Origin: Patescibacteria group bacterium
GTDB taxonomy: Bacteria > Patescibacteriota > Microgenomatia > UBA10105 > UBA927
Assembly (NCBI GenBank): GCA_003545435.1
Contig: DPYI01000026.1
Location: 1-5,482, forward strand
Direction: 5' to 3'
DNA length: 5,482 bases
The notes beneath the pieces were generated by a model, which worked only from the letters and a program-made list of their open reading frames with translations, was not told the origin of the DNA and searched no databases. Below, piece by piece: positions 1 through 4,709 of this stretch. The first letter of the stretch is position 1. Each line of letters begins with the position of its first letter. The position numbers were made by a program, and so were the translations under genes.

Positions 1-396
1 AAAACCGAATTTTGAGGGTTTTCTGTCAATGGAAATATTCGGGTATTGAACTTTTGTTTCTTTTGTTTCAAAAAGTTCCGAAACAATGTCTCTCTTTTCT
101 TCTGTTTTTAACGGTGGGGTTTCCTCGTGATTATCGGTGATGGTTTTTTCTGCGGTATCTTTACTTTGCATGGGAAAAGAAGAGGCAATATCCGGTTTCT
201 CTTCCTTGTCCCCTATGGTCCCGCTAGGCACAGCGGAGGAAGATTCTTTCTCTTTGACAATCTCCGCTGGAGCCTGAATATCAACTTTTTGTTTTGATGT
301 ATCGTCCTCTTCCACCTCCACTACCTGCATGATACGGCCTCTTGATGGAGACGCACCCTTCTGGCCCCCTTCGTCTTTTTTCACCATATAGCTCAT
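1..396 (-). CDS. Hypothetical acidic, low-complexity protein, N-terminal part only
   Basis: I do not recognise this gene. It is open from ATG 396 to the left edge, giving 132 residues without a stop, so the C-terminus lies outside the window. The visible part is rich in Glu, Lys, Ser, Thr, Pro and Asp, has no hydrophobic segment, no signal peptide and no catalytic motif, and should be a disordered cytosolic region. An acidic patch (VVEVEEDD) covers residues 25-32, and ETK is repeated in tandem near residues 118-123. Such a tail often precedes a membrane helix or folded domain, but none is visible here. The start is uncertain. ATG 396 directly abuts a candidate -10 box and has no Shine-Dalgarno; Met4 (387) also has none. 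Met23 (330) has AAGAGG at 343-338 with 7-nt spacing, fits the promoter, and may be the true start. The gene follows the HU terminator and is probably a separate transcript. Confidence 0.6.
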   Translation of the reverse strand, partial: MSYMVKKDEGGQKGASPSRGRIMQVVEVEEDDTSKQKVDIQAPAEIVKEKESSSAVPSGTIGDKEEKPDIASSFPMQSKDTAEKTITDNHEETPPLKTEEKRDIVSELFETKETKVQYPNISIDRKPSKFGF

Positions 397-425
397 AGTG
401 TACAAAGAATATAAGAATAAATCAA
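397..425 (-). promoter_or_regulatory. Candidate sigma70-type promoter for the gene at 1-396
   Basis: On the minus strand TTGATT (425-420) is followed after 17 bp by TACACT (402-397), each matching 4 of 6 consensus bases. Transcription would start near 390. That is inside the longest reading of the downstream ORF, so it favours initiation at Met23 (ATG 330) or a nearly leaderless Met4 start. Confidence 0.4.
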
Positions 426-452
426 CCGAAGGAATTTCTCCTGAAATTCAGG

Positions 453-497
453 AATAAGACAAATAAGACGGATAGGACACATATGACAAATAAAACA
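453..497. repeat. Degenerate 9-bp tandem repeat, five units
   Basis: Five consecutive 9-mers starting at 453, 462, 471, 480 and 489 follow a loose consensus NATARGACA: A at position 2, T at 3, A at 4, A at 7 and C at 8 are constant. The array lies between the HU terminator and the promoter of the next minus-strand gene. There is no sign that it is coding, and its function is unknown. Confidence 0.65.
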
Positions 498-510
498 ACA
501 AATATACCAC

Positions 511-547
511 AAAAAAAGAAAGCCCTGTTTTTCAAGCGAGAGCTTTC
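511..547 (-). terminator. Rho-independent terminator of the HU gene
   Basis: Read on the minus strand, GAAAGCTCT (547-539) pairs with AGGGCTTTC (526-518) to give a 9-bp stem with one U-G pair and a 12-nt loop, followed directly by seven T (517-511). It begins about 30 nt after the HU stop codon. The plus-strand side also has a T-rich tract after the stem, so weak bidirectional action is possible. Confidence 0.85.
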
Positions 548-576
548 CTTTTTATTTTTTTGTGATAACAATTCTG

Positions 577-849
577 TTACCGGACGGATTTTTTCAGGGC
601 TTTTCCTGCTGTAAAACCCGGGGTTTTCCGAGCCGGAATCTGGATTGGTTTCCCTGTTTGCGGATTTCTCCCGGTTCTGGCTTTCCGCGAACGAACCATG
701 AATGTACCAAATCCCGTGACGACTACCTTGTCGCCTTTTTTCATGGCGTCCGTGATTGCTCCGAAAACGGCAACCACTGATTCACGGGCTGCTTTTGCAG
801 TCAGACTTGCTTTTTTTGCAACTACCTCAACGAGGTCTGCTTTTGTCAT
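577..849 (-). CDS. hup: HU/IHF-family nucleoid DNA-binding protein
   Basis: This is a small basic histone-like protein that acts as a dimer, bending and compacting DNA. At 90 residues it has exactly the usual HU length. The N-terminal helices (about residues 3-38) precede the GFGTF strand (46-50). The DNA-binding beta-arm covers about 52-75 and contains the family signature GRNPQTG (60-66), with Pro63 at the position that intercalates between base pairs in HU. The C-terminal helix motif FTAGKALK (79-86) is also present. The start at ATG 849 is supported by a GGAGGT Shine-Dalgarno at 866-861. The gene has its own promoter (953-925) and terminator (547-511), so it is probably monocistronic, with a leader of about 70 nt. 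HU and IHF subunits cannot be separated from sequence alone; with only one copy in view, a homodimeric HU is the simplest reading. Confidence 0.96.
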   Translation of the reverse strand: MTKADLVEVVAKKASLTAKAARESVVAVFGAITDAMKKGDKVVVTGFGTFMVRSRKARTGRNPQTGKPIQIPARKTPGFTAGKALKKSVR

Positions 850-890
850 AAATTCTTTTCACCTCCCCCCGGGCAGAAAGATGATATTTT

Positions 891-919
891 TTAGAAAAGA
901 TTGAACAAACAATCTCTAA
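891..919 (-). promoter_or_regulatory. Hairpin at the 5' end of the HU mRNA
   Basis: In the HU leader AGATTG (915-910) and CAATCT (903-898) form a 6-bp stem with a 6-nt loop. It can be extended by TTAG (919-916) pairing with CTAA (894-891) across a 3-nt bulge. The predicted transcription start near 918 places this hairpin at the very 5' end, where it could stabilise the mRNA. The structure is visible in the sequence; the role is inference. Confidence 0.4.
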
Positions 920-924
920 TCGAA

Positions 925-953
925 AAGATAGAGAGTTTGGGTTGGTATGTCAA
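925..953 (-). promoter_or_regulatory. Sigma70-type promoter of the HU gene
   Basis: A perfect -35 box TTGACA (953-948) is followed after exactly 17 bp by TATCTT (930-925, 4 of 6). The predicted start is near 918, about 69 nt before the HU start codon. The -35 box lies only a few bases beyond the T-tract of the rny terminator, which supports independent transcription of HU. Confidence 0.82.
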
Positions 954-959
954 GATATC

Positions 960-992
960 AAAAAATTCGTGCCGTCATGACGGCACGAATTT
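960..992 (-). terminator. Rho-independent terminator of rny (30-bp perfect palindrome)
   Basis: Positions 963-992 are a perfect palindrome that folds into a 13-bp stem with a CATG loop and a GC-rich core (GTGCCGT/ACGGCAC). On the minus strand the stem ends in six T (965-960). There is no T-tract on the plus-strand side, so it works as a terminator for minus-strand transcription. It lies about 105 nt after the rny stop and just before the HU promoter. Confidence 0.88.
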
Positions 993-1005
993 AGCAAGAT
1001 AAGCA

Positions 1006-1055
1006 ACCCGAGTAGTTCAAACAACTCGGGTAATTCAAAAATTAAGCTCGAGTTG
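1006..1055 (-). other. Three-arm, mutually exclusive hairpins in the rny 3' region
   Basis: Arm 1 (1055-1049, CAACTCG on the minus strand) is complementary to arm 2 (1028-1022, CGAGTTG). Arm 2, extended as ACCCGAGT (1031-1024), is also complementary to arm 3 (1013-1006, ACTCGGGT). Only one of the two hairpins can form at a time. Neither is followed by a T-run. The segment lies between the rny stop and its terminator and does not encode protein. Confidence 0.45.
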
Positions 1056-1096
1056 CCGGCCTTACTTTTCTTGCCGATCCTGCTTTTTATATTTTT

Positions 1097-2647
1097 TTAT
1101 TTCGCTGTTTCCACTGCCCGAATTTCCCGGACGACGGTAATTTTTATCTGTCCCGGGAACGTCACTTTTTCTTCAATTTCTCCTTTTATCTCCTGGGCCA
1201 TCACTGTTGCGTTTGCATCCGTCACTTTCCCCGGATCAACAATGACACGAAGCTCGCGCCCTGCCTGGAATGCAAACGATTCCTTCACTCCTTCATGGGA
1301 TTTGGCAATTTCTTCCAAGCTTTTCAGCCGCTTGACATATTCGTCATAATTTTCATACCGCGCTCCCGGCCTTCCTCCTGAAATTGCATCGGCAATATAC
1401 GTGATCACTGATTCAACGGAATTAAATGGTGTGTCTTCGTGGTGTTGGGCGACACAGTCAATAACCCGAGCAGGAAGCCCGTATTTTTTCAAAAATTCAA
1501 CACCCAATTCCACATGACTTCCCTCTTTGTCCGTTATAACTTTCCCGATATCATGAAGAAGACATCCTAAACGAACAACATTTGCGTCAGCTCCGATTTC
1601 TTTGGCAATAGCTACCCCGATTTTTGTTTCCTCAAGCGTATGAGCAATCATGTTTTGGCCGTATGAGAATCGATATTTAAACTTGCCGAGCATGGCAACA
1701 ATAGGCGACGGGAGATTGTACACTCCGACACTGTGACACAATTTTTGTCCTTCCTCAAACATGATGCGGTCGATTTCTTTTTTTACCTCCGCAACGATAT
1801 CCTCAATCCTGCCCGGCTGAACCCTTCCGTCCTTAAGAAGCCTCTCAAGACACACACGGGCTATTTCACGCCTCACCGGATCAAAACAGGAAAGACGGAT
1901 TACTCCTTCTTCGTCCAGGTCGACGTCTACGCCCGTTGCCGTTTCAAACGCCCGGATATTCCTCCCCTCTTTCCCGATGATCCTGCCTTTCATGTCCTCA
2001 TCAGTGATTTTAATCGTGGATACGGTATATTCGGCAACGTAATCTGTCGCTCCATGGCGCATCGCATCAGCAAGAATATCCCGCGCTTTCACATCCGCTT
2101 CCTCCTTTGCCTTAATCTCCGATTCTTTTATAAGACGCGCTATCATCTCCGCTTCTTTTTCTTTCACCCGGCGGTACACCATCTCTTTGGCTTCGTCAGC
2201 GGTCATGCGGGCAACTTTTTCCAGTTTCTCCAGCCACTCTTTTTTGAGTTTTTCTGCATCTTCTGCTTGTTTATGGATACTCAGCCCTTTTTCAAGAATT
2301 AATTTTTCCCGTTCGGAAAGTGCACCTTCCCGGTGATCCAGTACTTCAAGTTTTCTCCGGATTTCATCTTCTGCACTGCGCCGAATGCGAAATGCTTCCT
2401 CTTTGGCTTCGTAGAGCATTTCTTTTGCTTTCGCCTCAGCTAACGTGTGTTGAGCCTCTGCTTCAATACGCATCTTTTTAATCTGCGGGGATTTTTCAGG
2501 TTTTATGGAAGGCGTGATTATCTGAGGATGCATTTTTTTCGCTTCTTCCCTCTCTGACGGTCTTGTCTTTTCCAGCCGTTTACCTGCAGGTGTTCTTACT
2601 TTTCTTGCTTTTACCAGTCCTGATAATGTTTTTAGTACGTCAAACAT
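1097..2647 (-). CDS. rny: Ribonuclease Y (KH and HD domains), no N-terminal membrane helix
   Basis: RNase Y is an endoribonuclease that starts mRNA decay in many bacteria lacking RNase E. Its 516 residues match the usual length. A long charged coiled coil runs from about 57 to 190, followed by the KH RNA-binding domain (about 205-270) with the loop GKEG (225-228) and the GRNIRAFE signature (228-235). The metal-dependent HD domain shows His336 (AHTLEE), His365-Asp366 (LLHDIGK), the HHED group (402-405) and Asp420 within ADAISGGRPGAR (419-430), a stretch typical of RNase Y. The conserved C-terminal tail ends in VREIRA. The unusual part is the N-terminus. Family members normally begin with a membrane helix, but here residues 1-60 are basic and polar, with only a short amphipathic MFDVLKTLSGLV. 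The start at ATG 2647 has a strong Shine-Dalgarno, so a missed upstream helix is unlikely. A catalytically complete enzyme is expected. Confidence 0.96.
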   Translation of the reverse strand: MFDVLKTLSGLVKARKVRTPAGKRLEKTRPSEREEAKKMHPQIITPSIKPEKSPQIKKMRIEAEAQHTLAEAKAKEMLYEAKEEAFRIRRSAEDEIRRKLEVLDHREGALSEREKLILEKGLSIHKQAEDAEKLKKEWLEKLEKVARMTADEAKEMVYRRVKEKEAEMIARLIKESEIKAKEEADVKARDILADAMRHGATDYVAEYTVSTIKITDEDMKGRIIGKEGRNIRAFETATGVDVDLDEEGVIRLSCFDPVRREIARVCLERLLKDGRVQPGRIEDIVAEVKKEIDRIMFEEGQKLCHSVGVYNLPSPIVAMLGKFKYRFSYGQNMIAHTLEETKIGVAIAKEIGADANVVRLGCLLHDIGKVITDKEGSHVELGVEFLKKYGLPARVIDCVAQHHEDTPFNSVESVITYIADAISGGRPGARYENYDEYVKRLKSLEEIAKSHEGVKESFAFQAGRELRVIVDPGKVTDANATVMAQEIKGEIEEKVTFPGQIKITVVREIRAVETAK

Positions 2648-2651
2648 AGAG

Positions 2652-2659
2652 TCCTCCTT
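2652..2659 (-). promoter_or_regulatory. Strong Shine-Dalgarno fixing the rny start
   Basis: AAGGAGGA on the minus strand ends 4 nt before ATG 2647. It matters because it fixes the start of the RNase Y that lacks a membrane helix. Confidence 0.85.
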
Positions 2660-2680
2660 GAAAGATGTTTGTTTAATAAT

Positions 2681-2710
2681 TCTCTGGATTCCTGCTTTCG
2701 CAGGAATGAC
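2681..2710. repeat. Dispersed-type palindromic repeat in the recX-rny spacer
   Basis: ATTCCTGC (2688-2695) and GCAGGAAT (2700-2707) form a perfect 8-bp stem with a TTTC loop, flanked by CTGG and GAC. The pattern (GTCATTCC, GCGAAAGC, GGAATCCAG when read on the minus strand) matches a small intergenic palindrome I know to be scattered in many unrelated bacterial genomes; its translation gives the familiar spurious peptide LDSCFRRND. It lies about 30 nt upstream of the rny Shine-Dalgarno. The rest of the spacer (2648-2868) is AT-rich. In it I see no gene, no convincing terminator for recX and only weak -10-like sequence near 2770-2785. Confidence 0.65.
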
Positions 2711-2868
2711 AAAACAATTGAAGACAAGAGAAAACCACCTCTTTGGTTACGAGGATTTTGTAGGGGTTTTTATATCGTAAAATTTTTTCATAGTTCCTAC
2801 AATAACATTTTCCGGTTTTCTGATTGCTTCAAAAAAAGAAAGCGTTTTTTAGACTTCCCTTATGTCTC

Positions 2869-3369
2869 CTATTGTAGTCCTTTTGGGAGTAATTCGTCAA
2901 TGACAGAGGATATTGCCCTATGGTCAAATCCGCGTCTCATAAGAAAACTAAACAGCTTGTTCCTTTGCTCTGTCTTACCATACCGCCGTAGGCTTCTGAG
3001 CTTCTTTACAGCGGCATTCCGAGCTAAATCAGCCTCATTCCCTCCTCCATCCTGTTTCAGGAGCGTAAGAGCGCTCTTGATAGAATCCTCATCAACGCCC
3101 TTTTTCTGAAGCTCCATCCGGATCAATATGGCACCTTTTGGCCGGGAACGGTTTCGGGAGCCAATAAATGCAAGGGCGAATTTCAAATCATCAACATATC
3201 CAAGTTCACCGAGTCTGGTCATAACCTTCTCAAGAAGTTCAGGTGAAATTTTCCACTTGTTGATTTTTTTGGATATATAGGAACGGATTTCTTGCTCACT
3301 TCGGGGCCGGATTGATATATAGTTCAACCCAAATCCAAGAAGTCTTTGATATGTTTCGTCATCATCCAT
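2869..3369 (-). CDS. recX: RecX, regulator of RecA
   Basis: RecX proteins bind RecA filaments and limit or tune their activity in recombination and SOS signalling. This 166-residue version is all-helical and shows the three-helix repeats of the family. The first has RPRSEQEIRSYI (about 21-32). The second has RLGELGYVDDLKFALAF (52-68), followed by RPKGAILIRMELQKKGV (76-92), where family members carry kGp...ELrqKGI. The third, from about residue 117, includes MRRGFDHRAI (144-153). I chose ATG 3369, seven bases after the recA stop. The frame is open back to 3453 inside recA, but that extension is merely recA read in another frame and has no family match. The Shine-Dalgarno is GAGGAA at 3385-3380, inside the last recA codons. 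It is probably co-transcribed and translationally linked with recA, which suits a protein that must follow RecA levels. Confidence 0.93.
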   Translation of the reverse strand: MDDDETYQRLLGFGLNYISIRPRSEQEIRSYISKKINKWKISPELLEKVMTRLGELGYVDDLKFALAFIGSRNRSRPKGAILIRMELQKKGVDEDSIKSALTLLKQDGGGNEADLARNAAVKKLRSLRRYGKTEQRNKLFSFLMRRGFDHRAISSVIDELLPKGLQ

Positions 3370-3376
3370 GAAACTG

Positions 3377-4420
3377 TTATTCCTCTTCCTCTTCCACCCC
3401 CAATGCGACTTTTGCCTGCACCGTACCGGAGTGGACGACTTTCCAAATGGCATCGCTTAATTCTTTTGCCACTTTCGGCGTTTCCTTTAAGTACAGTTTT
3501 GCCGCTTCTTTCCCTTGCCCGATTATTTGTGTCCCGTGTTTGATAAATGCGCCGGATTTAGAAAGAATATCAAACTCGAGAGCTACATCAATAAGTGCCC
3601 CTTCTTTGGAAACACCGTTATGCATGACATCAAATTCCGCAACACGAAACGGCGGAGCAACTTTGTTTTTGACTACTCTCACCCTATGGCGGCTGCCGAT
3701 GACCTTATCCCCGTCTTTGAGAGATTCAATCTTTCTGCTGTCCATCCTGACGCTTGCATAAAATTTGAGCGCCATGCCCCCCGATGTGACTTCCGGATTC
3801 CCAAACATAACACCGATTTTTTGCCGGAGTTGGTTGGTAAAAATAACAACAGTTTTTGATTTGGAAATAACAGCGGTTAACCTCCGTAATGCTTGCGACA
3901 TAAGGCGGGCCTGCACCCCAATAACACTGTCTCCCATATCGCCTTCAAGTTCAGCCCGCGGAACGAGTGCAGCAACGGAATCAATGACGATAACGTCAAC
4001 CCCTCCGCTTCTTATCAGTGTTTCAGCAATTTCCAATGCCTGTTCTCCTGTGTCGGGTTGAGATATGAGAAGGTCATCAAGTTTCACTCCCAAAATTTGC
4101 GCCCACTGGGGATCAAGCGCGTGTTCTGCATCAATAAATGCTGCCGTTCCTCCGACTTTTTGCGCTTCGGAAATAGCCGCAAGACAGACGGTTGTTTTTC
4201 CTGATGCTTCCGGTCCGTAAATTTCAACAATTCTTCCTCTGGGCAAGCCTCCCGTACCAAGTGCCAGATCCAAAGGAAGAATGCCGGTCGGGATAACGTC
4301 AATAGCGTTTTTCACACCGGCCTGTTCACCTAACCGCATGATGGAGCCTTTCCCGTACTGTTTCTCAATCTGCTCCATGGCAAGGCGGATTGCAGTCAGT
4401 TTTGCATCCTGTTGGTTCAT
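3377..4420 (-). CDS. recA: Recombinase RecA
   Basis: RecA is an ATP-dependent strand-exchange recombinase that forms filaments on single-stranded DNA, pairs homologous duplexes and promotes LexA-type repressor cleavage where present. All 347 residues fit the family. They include an N-terminal polymerisation helix (about 6-23), Walker A GPEASGKT (69-76), the catalytic Glu in FIDAEHALDP (Glu99), and Walker B VIVIDS (143-148). DNA-binding loop L1 lies around 157-172 and loop L2 around 198-215, with the typical IGVMFGNPE. KFYASVR (219-225) follows, then the C-terminal domain and an acidic tail of five Glu (343-347). The start at ATG 4420 has GGAG at 4429-4426. A promoter (4475-4447) gives a leader of only about 20 nt. 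I saw no LexA-like operator of the CTGT-N8-ACAG or GAAC-N4-GTTC type upstream. No frameshift or missing key residue is seen. Confidence 0.98.
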   Translation of the reverse strand: MNQQDAKLTAIRLAMEQIEKQYGKGSIMRLGEQAGVKNAIDVIPTGILPLDLALGTGGLPRGRIVEIYGPEASGKTTVCLAAISEAQKVGGTAAFIDAEHALDPQWAQILGVKLDDLLISQPDTGEQALEIAETLIRSGGVDVIVIDSVAALVPRAELEGDMGDSVIGVQARLMSQALRRLTAVISKSKTVVIFTNQLRQKIGVMFGNPEVTSGGMALKFYASVRMDSRKIESLKDGDKVIGSRHRVRVVKNKVAPPFRVAEFDVMHNGVSKEGALIDVALEFDILSKSGAFIKHGTQIIGQGKEAAKLYLKETPKVAKELSDAIWKVVHSGTVQAKVALGVEEEEE

Positions 4421-4446
4421 AGATTCTCCAATCCTATCGAGCAGGA

Positions 4447-4475
4447 ATTATACCCTTCACAATCTGAATTGTTAC
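4447..4475 (-). promoter_or_regulatory. Sigma70-type promoter of recA
   Basis: A perfect -10 box TATAAT (4452-4447) is preceded, 17 bp upstream, by GTAACA (4475-4470, 4 of 6). Transcription should begin near 4440, about 20 nt before the recA start codon, just long enough to include its GGAG ribosome site. Confidence 0.7.
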
Positions 4476-4500
4476 GGGTATCCCATTTTTACATAAAGGA

Positions 4501-4509
4501 TGGTAGAAT
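4501..4509 (+). promoter_or_regulatory. Extended -10 promoter for tRNA-Pro and the following gene
   Basis: TGGTAGAAT carries the extended -10 TG plus TAGAAT (5 of 6). No good -35 box is found 16-18 bp upstream, as expected for some extended -10 promoters. Transcription would start near 4516 and run divergently from recA. Confidence 0.5.
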
Positions 4510-4514
4510 ACAAG

Positions 4515-4532
4515 GGTAATTTTAAAATTACC
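4515..4532. repeat. 18-bp perfect palindrome at the predicted tRNA transcript start
   Basis: GGTAATTTT followed by its exact reverse complement AAAATTACC. It sits at the predicted +1 of the plus-strand promoter. It could be a protein-binding operator or a 5' hairpin. An alternative pairing also exists between GATGGTA (4499-4505) and TACCATC (4529-4535). Confidence 0.6.
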
Positions 4533-4544
4533 ATCAACGAATTA

Positions 4545-4630
4545 CGAATAAATATACCCATCTTACTCCGGTTTGCACCCCGTCGTGGCGGGGGAAAAAG
4601 CGGATTAGATGGGTATTCATTCATTATTCG
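4545..4630 (+). repeat. Nested inverted repeat in the tRNA leader
   Basis: Several complementary pairs are nested around one centre. They are CGAATAA (4545-4551) with TTATTCG (4624-4630), ATACCCATC (4554-4562) with GATGGGTAT (4608-4616), CCG (4568-4570) with CGG (4601-4603), and CCCCG (4578-4582) with CGGGG (4589-4593, sharing a longer G run). The 9-bp pair is perfect. No coding sequence is supported here. It may be a folded precursor leader or a small mobile-repeat relic next to the tRNA. Confidence 0.5.
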
Positions 4631-4702
4631 GGGTGTGGCGCAATTGGCTAGCGCATTCGCATGGGGTGCGAAAGGTTGCTCGTTCAAGTCGAGTCACCCC
4701 GA
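4629..4702 (+). tRNA. tRNA-Pro (anticodon GGG)
   Basis: All arms fold. The acceptor stem is CGGGGTG (4629-4635) with CACCCCG (4695-4701), and the discriminator A is at 4702. The D stem GCGC/GCGC closes a loop with the invariant GG. The anticodon stem TTCGC/GCGAA closes the loop ATGGGGT with anticodon GGG at 4663-4665. There is a 5-nt variable loop, and the T stem GCTCG/CGAGT closes the loop TTCAAGT. C1-G72, A73 and G37 are characteristic of bacterial tRNA-Pro. It reads CCC and CCU codons. The CCA end is not encoded, so it must be added after 3' processing. The gene is followed after 7 nt by a protein-coding start with no terminator between them. Confidence 0.96.
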
Positions 4703-4709
4703 CAAAATT

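Noticed and set aside
1733..2302. A 189-codon plus-strand ORF antisense to rny
   Set aside because: It mirrors the coiled-coil and KH codons of a convincing RNase Y, has no family features, and is rich in Phe and His, as expected from complementing Lys/Glu and Met codons.
2725..2770. Possible recX terminator (CCTC/GAGG inside AAAACC/GGTTTT on the minus strand)
   Set aside because: The stem is broken by a large asymmetric loop and the T-run is only four bases, so termination between recX and rny is not supported.
2797..2877. 8-bp inverted repeat CTACAATA/TATTGTAG with arms 65 nt apart near the recX stop
   Set aside because: Short, AT-rich and widely spaced; expected by chance in this composition.
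2669..3109. Plus-strand ORF across the recX-rny spacer and recX
   Set aside because: It opens with the LDSCFRRND peptide typical of the palindromic repeat and then runs antisense to recX.
3370..3453. A longer RecX starting at 3453 inside recA
   Set aside because: The extra 28 residues come from recA codons read in another frame and look unlike RecX; ATG 3369 follows the recA stop closely and has a ribosome site.
4421..4500. SOS (LexA) operator upstream of recA
   Set aside because: Neither the CTGT-N8-ACAG nor the GAAC-N4-GTTC type could be found between the recA start and the divergent promoter.
4500..4709. An in-frame 70-codon extension of the SDR gene starting at ATG 4500 and running through the tRNA
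   Set aside because: The frame is open, but it translates the tRNA and its leader, the Rossmann motif begins right after Met 4710, and the tRNA fold is complete. This is a typical tRNA-overlap artefact.
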